Below, piece after piece: positions 45,740 through 57,354 of a stretch of DNA of 64,000 nucleotides (position 1 is its first letter; each line of letters begins with the position of its first letter). The stretch lies in the NCBI GenBank assembly GCA_032622095.1, contig CP136066.1, forward strand, positions 204,622,978 to 204,686,977. Direction: 5' to 3'. Origin of the DNA: Siphonodentalium dalli (lineage: Eukaryota; Mollusca; Scaphopoda; Gadilida; Siphonodentaliidae). The notes below the pieces were generated by a model. The model saw only the letters and a list, made by a program, of their open reading frames with translations. It ran no database searches and was not told the origin of the DNA. Made by a program: the position numbers and the translations under genes.

Positions 45740-48700
45740 GAAGTAATTTATGCAAATGATTCAGGCAGATGAAAAATATAACCCACATCTTTAATGATTC
45801 AGGCAGATGAAAAATATAACCCACATCTTTAATGATTCAGGCAGATGATAAATATAACCCACATCTTTAATGATTGAGGCAGATGATAAATATAACCCAC
45901 ATCTTTAATTATTCAGGCATATGATAAATATAACCCACATCTTTAATGATTCAGGCAGATGATAAATGTAACCCACATCTTTAATTATTAAGGCAGATGA
46001 TAAATATAACCCACATCTTTAATTATTCAGGCAGATGATAAAAATAACCCACATCTTTAATGATTTAGGCAGTTGATAAATATAACCCACATCTTTAATG
46101 ATTCAGGCAGATGATAAATGTATCCCACATCTTTAATGATTCAGGCAGATGATAAATATAACCCACATCTTTAATTATTCAGGCAGATGATAAAAATAAC
46201 CCACATCTTTAATTATTCAGGCATATGATAAATATATCCCACATCTTTAATGATTTAGGCAGTTGATAAATATAACCCATATCTTTAATTATTCAGACAG
46301 ATGAAGATAAATATAACCCACATCTTTAATTATTCAGGCATATGATAAATATAACCCACATCTTTAATGATTCAGTCAGTTGATAAATGTAACCCACATC
46401 TTTAATTATTCAGGCAGATGATAAATGTAACCCACATCTTTAATTATTCAGGCAGATGATAAATATAACCCACATCTTTAATTATTCAGGCATATGATAA
46501 ATATAACCCACATCTTTAATTATTCAGGCAGTTGATAAATGTAACCCACATCTTTAATTATTCAGGCAGTTGATAAATGTAACCCACATATTTAATGATT
46601 TAGGCAGTTGATAAATGTAACCGACATCTTTAATGATTTAGGCAGTTGATAAATGTAACACACATCTTTAATGATTTAGGCAGTTGATAAATGTAACCCA
46701 CATCTTTAATGATTTAGGCAGTTGATAAATGTAACACACATCTTTAATGATTCAGGCAGATGATAAATATAACCCACATCTTTAATGATTGAGGCAGATG
46801 ATAAATATAACCCACATCTTTAATTATTCAGGCATATGATAAATATAACCCACATCTTTAATGATTCAGGCAGATGATAAATGTAACCCACATCTTTAAT
46901 TATTCAGGCAGATGATAAATATAACCCACATCTTTAATGATTCAGGCAGATGATAAATATAACCCACATCTGTAATGATTTAGGCAGTTGATAAATATAA
47001 CCCACATCTTTAATGATTTAGGCAGTTGATAAATATAACCCACATCTTTAATTATTCAGGCAGATGATAAAAATAACCCACATCTTTAATGATTTAGGCA
47101 GTTGATAAATATAACCCACATCTTTAATGATTCAGGCAGATGATAAATGTATCCCACATCTTTAATGATTCAGGCAGATGATAAATATAACCCACATCTT
47201 TAATTATTCAGGCAGATGATAAAAATAACCCACATCTTTAATTATTCAGGCATATGATAAATATATCCCACATCTTTAATGATTTAGGCAGTTGATAAAT
47301 ATAACCCATATCTTTAATTATTCAGACAGATGAAGATAAATATAACCCACATCTTTAATTATTCAGGCATATGATAAATATAACCCACATCTTTAATGAT
47401 TCAGTCAGTTGATAAATGTAACCCACATCTTTAATTATTCAGGCAGATGATAAATGTAAGCCACATCTTTAATTATTCAGGCAGATGATAAATATAACCC
47501 ACATCTTTAATTATTCAGGCATATGATAAATATAACCCACATCTTTAATTATTCAGGCAGTTGATAAATGTAACCCACATCTTTAATTATTCAGGCAGTT
47601 GATAAATGTAACCCACATATTTAATGATTTAGGCAGTTGATAAATGTAACCGACATCTTTAATGATTTAGGCAGTTGATAAATGTAACACACATCTTTAA
47701 TGATTTAGGCAGTTGATAAATGTAACCCACATCTTTAATGATTTAGGCAGTTGATAAATGTAACACACATCTTTAATGATTTAGGCAGTTGATAAATGTA
47801 ACCGACATCTTTAATGATTTAGGCAGTTGATAAATGTAACACACATCTTTAATGATTTAGGCAGTTGATAAATGTAACACACATCTTTAATGATTTAGGC
47901 AGTTGATAAATGTAACCCACATATTTAATGATTTAGGCAGTTGATAAATGTAACCGACATCTTTAATGATTTAGGCAGTTGATAAATGTAACACACATCT
48001 TTAATGATTTAGGCAGTTGATAAATGTAACCCACATCTTTAATGATTTAGGCAGTTGATAAATGTAACACACATCTTTAATGATTTAGGCAGTTGATAAA
48101 TGTAACACACATCTTTAATGATTCAGGCAGTTGATAAATGTAACACACATCTTTAATGATTTAGGCAGTTGATAAATGTAACACACATCTTTAATGATTT
48201 AGGCAGTTGATAAATGTAACACACATCTTTAATGATTTAGGCAGTTGATAAATGTAACCCACATCTTTAATGATTTAGGCAGTTGATAAATGTAACACAC
48301 ATCTTTAATGATTTAGGCAGTTGATAAATGTAACACACATCTTTAATGATTTAGGCAGTTGATAAATGTAACACACATCTTTAATGATTCAGGCAGTTGA
48401 TAAATGTAACACGCATCTTTAATGATTGAGGCAGTTGATAAATGTAACACACATCTTTAATGATTCAGGCAGTTGATAAATGTAACACACATCTTTAATG
48501 ATTGAGGCAGTTGATAAATGTAACACACATCTTTAATGATTCAGGCAGTTGATAAATGTAACACACATCTTTAATGATTGAGGCAGTTGATAAATGTAAC
48601 ACACATCTTTAATGATTCAGGCAGTTGATAAATGTAACACACATCTTTAATGATTGAGGCAGTTGATAAATGTAACACACATCTTTAATGATTTAGGCAG

Positions 48701-49895
48701 TTGATAAATGTAACACACATCTTTAATGATTTAGGCAGTTGATAAATGTAACCCACATCTTTAATTATTCAGGCAGATGATAAATGTAACCCACATCTTT
48801 AATTATTCAGGCAGATGATAAATATAACCCACATCTTTAATTATTCAGGCATATGATAAATATAACCCACATCTTTAATTATTCAGGCAGTTGATAAATG
48901 TAACCCACATCTTTAATTATTCAGGCAGTTGATAAATGTAACCCACATATTTAATGATTTAGGCAGTTGATAAATGTAACCGACATCTTTAATGATTTAG
49001 GCAGTTGATAAATGTAACACACATCTTTAATGATTTAGGCAGTTGATAAATGTAACCCACATCTTTAATGATTTAGGCAGTTGATAAATGTAACACACAT
49101 CTTTAATGATTTAGGCAGTTGATAAATGTAACACACATCTTTAATGATTCAGGCAGTTGATAAATGTAACACACATCTTTAATGATTTAGGCAGTTGATA
49201 AATGTAACACACATCTTTAATGATTTAGGCAGTTGATAAATGTAACACACATCTTTAATGATTTAGGCAGTTGATAAATGTAACCCACATCTTTAATGAT
49301 TTAGGCAGTTGATAAATGTAACACACATCTTTAATGATTTAGGCAGTTGATAAATGTAACACACATCTTTAATGATTTAGGCAGTTGATAAATGTAACAC
49401 ACATCTTTAATGATTCAGGCAGTTGATAAATGTAACACACATCTTTAATGATTCAGGCAGTTGATAAATGTAATACACATCTTTAATGATTCAGGCAGTT
49501 GATAAATGTAACACACATCTTTAATGATTCAGGCAGTTGATAAATGTAACACACATCTTTAATGATTTAGGCAGTTGATAAATGTAACACACATCTTTAA
49601 TGATTCAGGCAGTTGATAAATGTAACACACATCTTTAATGATTCAGGCAGTTGATAAATGTAACACACATCTTTAATGATTTAGGCAGTTGATAAATGTA
49701 ACACACATCTTTAATGATTCAGGCAGTTGATAAATGTAACACACATCTTTAATGATTTAGGCAGTTGATAAATGTAACACACATCTTTAATGATTCAGGC
49801 AGTTGATAAATGTAACACACATCTTTAATGATTCAGGCAGTTGATAAATGTAACACACATCTTTAATGATTCAGGCAGTTGATAAATGTAACACA
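45740..49895. repeat. 38-bp minisatellite abutting the M2 exon b donor (about 109 units)
   Basis: The unit is AACACACATCTTTAATGATT then CAGGCAGTTGATAAATGT, unrelated to the exon a 38-bp unit. The coding-strand unit starts GTGTGTTA exactly at the exon b donor. The array shows higher-order structure: rare variants such as a GAAG insertion (46,301 and 47,330) and ACCCACATATTT (46,582 and 47,611) recur 1,029 bp apart. It fills all but a few bases of the intron to exon c. Confidence 0.97.
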
Positions 49896-49896
49896 C

Positions 49897-50061
49897 CTCT
49901 GGTGACTTATTCAGCAGCACATCAATGAGGACATCGTAATCTTTGCCTTTTGCAGCTTTGTTTACACAGAAGGCATCAAACTCCACTGGTTCAAGCATCA
50001 GACCAATCGCTAGATTACGGAAATCTCCTGATAAGTCAGAGTCAAGGTCATCAATACAGTT
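49897..50061 (-). CDS. Annexin module M2 exon b (repeat 1 end, repeat 2 start)
   Basis: The 165-nt exon (55 residues) starts NCIDDLDSDLSGDFRNLAIG and ends DVLLNKSPE, with donor CCAGAG|gtgtgt. The Asp in DSDLSG is the acidic ligand partnering GLGT of exon a. Repeat 2 has AKGKDYDVL instead of a GxGT loop, so its calcium site looks lost. It is one codon shorter than the b exons of M3 and M4. The donor directly abuts a 4.1-kb minisatellite. Confidence 0.89.
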
Positions 50062-50502
50062 CTGAAAAATATATATATTGATGGGTTAGTTGATGTCATC
50101 ATGATATATATATGTCCTCTGCGTGAAGTTAAGATGGTTATATTTCAAAGCACCAAATGCCACTTCAATGCTCTATGTTAGCAAATTGGTGCTAAGATAA
50201 GATACAATTTGTCTTGTAGCCATTATCAACAAAGTCAATGTGATGGATATGAAATAACACAAGGAATTAATGGCTGATTTAATGAATTTGGGTGCTTTTA
50301 AAGTGTTTTTAATATGATATTAATGTTTTCCCCTTTCAGTAGAGTTTTGCTATGTGATTCTGTTTTTTCTCATTTACCATCCTATGTTTCATAGAGTTAT
50401 TGCCATGGGTCCAATATACAAGTCAAAGAGCTATGATGATGTTAAAATGCTCACAGTTCACAAATGAGACTAATTATTCTTAATGAAATTTAAGATAATC
50501 TA
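50062..50502. other. Intron stretch, nothing recognised
   Basis: This is the 3' end of the intron between M2 exons a and b, outside the array. Confidence 0.45.
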
Positions 50503-53500
50503 CCTGTTTGTATTTGTCTTGGTATTAAATAGAATGCTAACCTGTTTGTATTTGTCTTGGTATTAAATAGAATGCTAACCTGTTTGTATTTATCTTGGTA
50601 TTAAATAGAATGCTAACCTGTTTGTATTTGTCTTGGTATTAAATAGAATGCTAACCTGTTTGTATTTGTCTTGGCATTTAATAGAATGCTAACATGTTTG
50701 TATTTGTCTTGGTATTAAATAGAATGCTAACCTGTCTGTATTTGTCTTGGTATTAAATAGAATGCTAACCTGTTTGTATTTATCTTGGTATTATATAGAA
50801 TGCTAACCTGTTTGTATTTGTCTTGGTATTAATAGAATGCTAACCTGTTTGTATTTGTCTTGGTATTAATAGAATGCTAACCTGTTTGTATTTGTCTTGG
50901 TATTAATAGAATGCTAACCTGTTTGTATTTGTCTTGGCATTAAATAGAATGCTAACCTGTTTGTATTTGTCTTGGTATTAAATAGAATGCTAACCTGTTT
51001 GTATTTATCTTGGTATTATATAGAATGCTAACCTGTTTGTATTTGTCTTGGTATTAAATAGAATGCTAATCTGTTTGTATTTGTCTTGGTATTAAATAGA
51101 ATGCTAACCTGTTTGTATTTGTCTTGGTATTAATAGAATGCTAACCTGTTTGTATTTATCTTGGTATTATATAGAATGCTAACCTGTTTGTATTTGTCTT
51201 GGTATTATATAGAATGCTAACCTGTTTGTATTTGTCTTGGTATTAAATAGAATGCTAACCTGTTTGTATTTATCTTGGTATTAAATAGAATGCTAACCTG
51301 TTTGTATTTGTCTTGGTATTAAATAGAATGCTAACCTGTTTGTATTTGTCTTGGTATTAAATAGAATGCTGACCTGTTTATATTTGTCTTGGTATTAATA
51401 GAATGCTAACCTGTTTGTATTTGTCTTGGTATTAAATAGAATGCTAACCTGTTTGTATTTGTGTTGGTATTAAATAGAATGCTAACCTGTTTGTATTGTC
51501 TTGGTATTAAATAGAATGCTAACCTGTTTGTATTTGTCTTGGTATTAATAGAATGCTAACCTGTTTGTATTTGTCTTGGTGTTAAATAGAATGCTAACCT
51601 GTTTGTATTTGTCTTGGTATTAAATAGAATGCTAACCTGTTTGTATTTGTCTTGGTATTAAATAGAATGCTAGCATGTTTGTATTTGTCTTGGTATTAAA
51701 TAGAATGCTAACCTGTTTGTATTTATCTTGGTATTAAATAGAATGCTAACCTGTTTGTATTTGTCTTGGTATTAAATAGAATGCTAACATGTTTGTATTT
51801 GTCTTGGTATTAAATAGAATGCTAACCTGTTTGGATTTGTCTTGGTATTAAATAGAATGCTAACATGTTTGTATTTGTCTTGGTATTAAATAGAATGCTA
51901 ACCTGTTTGTATTTGTCTTGGTATTAAATAGAATGCTAACCTGTTTGTATTTGTCTTGGTATTAAATAGAATGCTAACCTGTTTGTATTTGTCTTGGTAT
52001 TAAATAGAATGCTAACATGTTTGTATTTGTCTTGGTATTAAATAGAATGCTAACCTGTTTGTATTTGTCTTGGTATTAAATAGAATGCTAACCTGTTTGT
52101 ATTTGTCTTGGTATTAAATAGAATGCTAACCTGTTTGTATTTATCTTGGTATTAAATAGAATGCTAACCTGTTTGTATTTGTCTTGGTATTAAATAGAAT
52201 GCTAACCTGTTTGTATTTGTCTTGGTATTAAATAGAATGCTAACCTGTTTGTATTTGTCTTGGTATTAAATAGAATGCTAACCTGTTTGTATTTGTCTTG
52301 GTATTAAATAGAATGCTAACATGTTTGTATTTGTCTTGGTATTAAATAGAATGCTAACCTGTTTGTATTTGTCTTGGTATTAAATAGAATGCTAACATGT
52401 TTGTATTTGTCTTGGTATTAAATAGAATGCTAACCTGTTTGTATTTGTCTTGGTATTAAATAGAATGCTAACCTGTTTGTATTTATCTTGGTATTAAATA
52501 GAATGCTAACCTGTTTGTATTTGTCTTGGTATTAAATAGAATGCTAACCTGTTTGTATTTGTCTTGGTATTAAATAGAATGCTAACATGTTTGTATTTGT
52601 CTTGGTATTAAATAGAATGCTAACCTGTTTGTATTTGTCTTGGTATTAAATAGAATGCTAACATGTTTGTATTTGTCTTGGTATTAAATAGAATGCTAAC
52701 CTGTTTGTATTTGTCTTGGTATTAAATAGAATGCTAACCTGTTTGTATTTGTCTTGGTATTAAATAGAATGCTAACCTGTTTGTATTTGTCTTGGTATTA
52801 AATAGAATGCTAACCTGTTTGTATTTGTCTTGGTATTAAATAGAATGCTAACCTGTTTGTATTTGTCTTGGTATTAAATAGAATGCTAACCTGTTTGTAT
52901 TTGTCTTGGTATTAAATAGAATGCTAACCTGTTTGTATTTGTCTTGGTATTAAATAGAATGCTAACCTGTTTGTATTTGTCTTGGTATTAAATAGAATGC
53001 TAACCTGTTTGTATTTGTCTTGGTATTAAATAGAATGCTAACCTGTTTGTATTTGTCTTGGTATTAAATAGAATGCTAACATGTTTATATTTGTCTTGGT
53101 ATTAAATAGAATGCTAACCTGTTTGTATTTGTCTTGGTATTAAATAGAATGCTAACATGTTTGTATTTGTCTTGGTATTAAATAGAATGCTAACCTGTTT
53201 GTATTTGTCTTGGTATTAAATAGAATGCTAACCTGTTTGTATTTATCTTGGTATTAAATAGAATGCTAACCTGTTTGTATTTGTCTTGGTATTAAATAGA
53301 ATGCTAACCTGTTTGTATTTGTCTTGGTATTAAATAGAATGCTAACATGTTTGTATTTGTCTTGGTATTAAATAGAATGCTAAACTGTTTGTATTTGTCT
53401 TGGTATTAAATAGAATGCTAACATGTTTGTATTTGTCTTGGTATTAAATAGAATGCTAACCTGTTTGTATTTGTCTTGGTATTAATAGAATGCTAACCTG

Positions 53501-54014
53501 TTTGTATTTGTCTTGGTGTTAAATAGAATGCTAACCTGTTTGTATTTGTCTTGGTATTAAATAGAATGCTAACCTGTTTGTATTTGTCTTGGTATTAAAT
53601 AGAATGCTAGCATGTTTGTATTTGTCTTGGTATTAAATAGAATGCTAACCTGTTTGTATTTGTCTTGGTATTAAATAGAATGCTAACCTGTTTGTATTTG
53701 TCTTGGTATTAAATAGAATGCTAACATGTTTGTATTTGTCTTGGTATTAAATAGAATGCTAACCTGTTTGTATTTGTCTTGGTATTAAATAGAATGCTAA
53801 CATGTTTGTATTTGTCTTGGTATTAAATAGAATGCTAACCTGTTTGTATTTGTCTTGGTATTAAATAGAATGCTAACCTGTTTGTATTTGTCTTGGTATT
53901 AAATAGAATGCTAACCTGTTTGTATTTGTCTTGGTATTAAATAGAATGCTAACCTGTTTGTATTTGTCTTGGTATTTAATAGAATGCTAACCTGTTTGTA
54001 TTTGTCTTGGTATT
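50503..54014. repeat. 38-bp minisatellite across the M2 exon a donor (about 92 units)
   Basis: This is the same donor-containing unit as at 264 and 34,162. A CATG variant (ACATGTTAGC on the coding strand) is scattered through the array. A block marked by ggtgttaaat followed by tagcatg recurs about 1,937 bp apart (51,581 and 53,518), roughly 51 units. Confidence 0.97.
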
Positions 54015-54457
54015 TCTCCCTGATGTTTTGTCTCTGAGAGTTATTGTTCCTGGATATGACATCTATAATAGTATCCTCATCAGTTCCCAGCCCCTTCATT
54101 GCTTTATACAGCTTATCCCAGTCCTCATTAGAATCATCCGGCTTCTCATCCGGCTTCTCATCCGGCTTCTCTTCTTCTTTCTTTTGTTCCTGTATTTCTT
54201 CCTCCCTTTCTTGAACAATCGCTTTCTCTTTCTTCTTTTTGTCCTTTTTATCTTTTTCCTTCTCCTTTTTGTCATCCTTTTCTTCTTCTTTCTTCTCCTT
54301 TTTGTCATCCTTTTCTTCTTCTTTCTTCTGTTGTTGCTGTTTCTCTTGCTGTACAGGAACAATGATCTGTGCTTCCTTCTGTTGTTCCTTATTTGGTGAC
54401 GCCTCCTTTTCTTTCTTTGGTGATTTTTCCTTCTTCTTGACATCCTTCTCTTTGATT
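53992..54457 (-). CDS. Annexin module M2 exon a (KE-rich linker and repeat 1 first half)
   Basis: The 466-nt exon encodes 155 residues. The first 107 or so are a low-complexity linker (IKEKDVKKKEKSPKKEKEAS, then a Gln-rich patch and KKEEEKDDKKEK repeats) ending in three EKPD units. Repeat 1 then starts at DWDKLYKAMKGLGTDEDTII, with an intact GxGT loop. The acceptor is tag. The donor CAG|gttagc is copied about 90 times in the array just downstream (53,991 to 50,503). I chose the proximal donor because any distal one adds a frameshift or a TAG stop. Confidence 0.87.
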
Positions 54458-54787
54458 CTATAATATTTCAGAATGTTATAACTCCACTAAACATGTCACA
54501 CCGAGCTCATAATAGCAGGTGTTCAGGTTCGCATGGCGGTAAATATCTGTCAAGTTTCAAAAATTTCTATGTCAAAAAAGGGGTTTATAAAAAATTTACT
54601 GAAAAATGTAGGAATACAAACTCAGACAAAGTTGCATTCATGAATTACGAACAGATGGAAAAGCTGATTCCTATATACCCCATAACTTCATTACGGGAGG
54701 CGATGGGTTGGAAATGCACAAAAATCTTATAAACTTTCCGTATTTTTCAGATCAACAAGCGGAAAGTAATTATTGTTAGATGCTTAC
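54458..54787. other. Intron between modules M1 and M2, nothing recognised
   Basis: This is a 330-bp intron, the shortest module-joining intron. It has no stop-and-restart structure: no poly(A) signal plus promoter pair is evident, which supports one continuous gene. Confidence 0.5.
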
Positions 54788-54909
54788 TTGTCTCCGATAA
54801 CTGCCAGCAGTAGTTTCCTGTAATCTCCACTCGTTTCTGATTTTATTTCTTTTATCACATTCTTCTCATGAAGCTCCTCAAACTTAGCACCAACTGCTGG
54901 TAGATCCTT
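54788..54909 (-). CDS. Annexin module M1 exon h (repeat 4 end, module border)
   Basis: The 122-nt exon starts KDLPAVGAKFEELHEKNV and ends LLLAVIGD plus AA, with donor gtaagca. The acidic residue of the repeat 4 calcium site (KSETSGDY) is present at the usual distance from GLGT. The AA overhang is completed by A at the start of the M2 linker exon, giving Lys. The chain therefore continues where a single-core annexin would stop. Confidence 0.9.
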
Positions 54910-55059
54910 CTGGAAATAAAAAGTATTATAAAACTTGTTACTCAAGTGAGCTTTCTTCAAACAATTTCGGCCGAATTTTTTTGACAACAGCTACTTTTGA
55001 AACTTGTTCAGATTTCCGGAAAATACAGACGCAATCATCTATATGGTTACTAATATTAT

Positions 55060-55472
55060 CAGGCATGAGAATAAGGTGCCTGACATTTGCAGAATAAGGT
55101 CCCCAGTGGGCTAGCATCACTAAATTCACCCTCTGTGACCTCATTCTGCTTTCGCCTCATCCTCTCTGGAAAGTATCTTTATTATCAAATTAACAAGTGT
55201 TTTAGTTCCTATAGAAACTTCTTCACAAAGATTCCTTTTCCTTTTCTTTTTTAGTTTAGTTTCTCTATATCCCTAGATTGGCAGATGACACATTGCATAA
55301 TCGAGGTTCCCAATGGGGGTACATCATAATATTCTGGGAACTTCAGTTTATGTCTCCCATAGTACATGAGAGTGAATATAGTGATGTTAACCCACTGTGC
55401 AGGGTAGCATCACTAAATTCACCCTCTGGGGACCTCATTCTGCAAATGTCAGGCACCTTATTCTCAGGCCTG
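55060..55472. mobile_element. HAT-1 MITE, long form
   Basis: The ends are CAGGCATGAGAATAAGGTGC and GCACCTTATTCTCAGGCCTG. Flanks AATATTAT and TATATTAT match at 7 of 8 bases. Confidence 0.8.
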
Positions 55473-55532
55473 TATATTATAAAAGAAAAGCCGTATTTCT
55501 TTACTGCTGAAAAACGTTCATAATACTATTAA

Positions 55533-55924
55533 CCCTTTACCCGACAGAAGGGCCCTGTGCCAATGCATTCTCTTATATATGCGAGTCGACCATAGGTCGC
55601 CTCGCATATATAAGAGAATGCATTGGCTTAACACATTAAAAATTATAAAATTGTTAAAGAATGTAAGAAAAAATGGTAAAAAGTGTTAAAAAAAGATTTT
55701 TTTTAGGCCAATGCATTCTCTTATATATGCGAGGCGACCTATGGTCGACTCGCATATATAAGAAAATGCATTGGCACAGGGCATAACTGTAACCATCACA
55801 ATGTGGTCAATGAGCCGGTTCCAATGATATCCATATGTGTATGGTTCTATTGAGACAGACCGAAGATAGTTTAGGCTGTTGAAGCTTTATTTGGCCGGTT
55901 TTGGCCGGTTTGTTGGGTAAAGGG
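55533..55924. mobile_element. TTAA-1 MITE, abutting a TTAA-2 MITE
   Basis: The element is 392 bp with ends CCCTTTACCCGACA and TGTTGGGTAAAGGG. It has two palindromic modules. Its right TTAA (55,925-55,928) is also the left TTAA of the next element. Confidence 0.87.
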
Positions 55925-55928
55925 TTAA

Positions 55929-56186
55929 CCATTTCCTGACGGGAGCTAGCTGCTCTGGTGCAGCATTAATGATAATGTGCCATTCCATTCTCTTATATAT
56001 GCGAATCTCCGATAGGGAGCCTCGCATATATAAGAGAAACACTGGCTTACAAGGTCAAGCTAAATATTGTTAAGCTAATGTATTCTTTTATATATGCGAG
56101 GCTCCCTATGGGAGACTCCCATATATAAGAGAATGCATTGGCACATGATTTTCGAAAAATTTCAGGAAGCTCCAGTCATGGAAGGG
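55929..56186. mobile_element. TTAA-2 MITE
   Basis: The ends are CCATTTCCTGACGGGAGC and GCTCCAGTCATGGAAGGG, flanked by TTAA. It has two palindromic modules, the first damaged. Confidence 0.8.
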
Positions 56187-56275
56187 TTAAATGGTAATCA
56201 GAATCATGAATATAATTTTTTTAAAGGTGACTTAAGTGATATTTCAGTACGCTTATCTGCTAGAATGGATAAACA

Positions 56276-56680
56276 CAGGCCTTAAAATATGGTGCCGGAC
56301 ATTTGCATAATGAGGTCTTCAGAGGGTGAATTTATTGACGCTACCCCAAACAGCAGGCTGCCACCATTAAATTCACCCCCTGGTGACCTCATTCTGCTTA
56401 GGAACGTATCTTTATTTTCAAATTAACAAGTTTTTTCTTTAGAAGGTTTCTTTTTTTGTTTAGTTTCACTATATCCCCAAATTGGCAGATGTCAAAATGA
56501 ATAATCGAGATGCCTAATGGTTGCACGTCACCATCTTCACCATCTGGGAACTTAAATCTGTGTCTAGGTCTCCATAGCAGAGGAGGCCATGCAGAATGAG
56601 GTCCTCAGAGGATGAATTTAGTTATGCTAGCCTGCTGTGCGGGGTAGCATCACTAAATTCACCTTTTGGGAACCTGCTAT
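56276..56680. mobile_element. HAT-1 MITE, right end lost
   Basis: The left end is CAGGCCTTAAAATATGGTGC. Inner modules follow, then the copy stops in GGGAACCTGCT without the terminal arm. Confidence 0.65.
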
Positions 56681-56758
56681 TGCTATACAAATATGATGAC
56701 CACCATACAGTGTTTTATATCATTTTAAAATTCAGACTGGGGAAATCAAAAGATTTAA

Positions 56759-57150
56759 CCCTTTACCCAACAAACCGGCCAAAACCGGCCAAATAAAGCT
56801 TCAACAGCCTAAAATATCTTCGGTCTGTCTCAATAAAACCATACAAATATGGATATCATTGGAACCGGCTCATTGACCACATTGTGATGGTTATAGTTAT
56901 GCCCTGTGCCAATGCATTCTCTTATATATGCGAGTCGACCATAGGTCGCCTCGCATATATAAGAGAATGCATTGGCCTAAAAAAAATCTTTTTTTAACAC
57001 TTTTTACCATTTTTTCTTACATTCCTTAACAATTTTATAATTTTTAATGTGTTAAGCCAATGCATTCTCTTATATATGCGAGGCGACCTATGGTCGACTC
57101 GCATATATAAGAGAATGCATTGGCACAGGGCCGTTCTGTTGGGTAAAGGG
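56759..57150. mobile_element. TTAA-1 MITE
   Basis: The element is 392 bp with ends CCCTTTACCCAACA and TGTTGGGTAAAGGG, TTAA on both sides and two palindromic modules. It lies 92 bp past the M1 exon g donor, in opposite orientation to the 55,533 copy. Confidence 0.88.
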
Positions 57151-57241
57151 TTAAACTGAGGTTAGACATGGTGATGTTCTGAAAACAGCTTCACTAAGTT
57201 TACATTGGTTCCAAACCAATACAGACACATAAATAACTTAC

Positions 57242-57354
57242 TTCTTCTCTGGACACGACGACCCGACTGAGCAAATCTTCGTTGGTTCCCAGACCACTGC
57301 ATGAGTCAGCAAAATTATCAGCACAGTGAGCAGGAGGGTCTTCACTGGACTTCA
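57242..57354 (-). CDS. Annexin module M1 exon g (repeat 4 first half)
   Basis: The 113-nt exon runs from LKSSEDPPAH to RVVVSREE. It contains CSGLGTNEDLLSR, an intact GxGT calcium loop of annexin repeat 4. Borders are a tag acceptor and a GAAGAA|gtaagt donor. It has Cys residues (HCADNFADSC) where M3 and M4 have HYANKLQDSF, so it is one of the more divergent g exons. Confidence 0.88.

Noticed and set aside
53911-54099. Extension of exon a into the array (VSILLNTKTNTNR and onward)
   Set aside because: It is read-through of the intron past donor CAG|GTTAGC and reaches TAG in the third unit. Paralogous M4 stops at the same donor without an array.
54007-54463. Plus-strand Phe/Ser/Leu-rich frames opposite the linkers (also near 1,000, 17,300 and 35,300)
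   Set aside because: They are antisense shadows of the Lys/Glu-rich linker codons. The minus frame has correct splice sites and annexin sequence.
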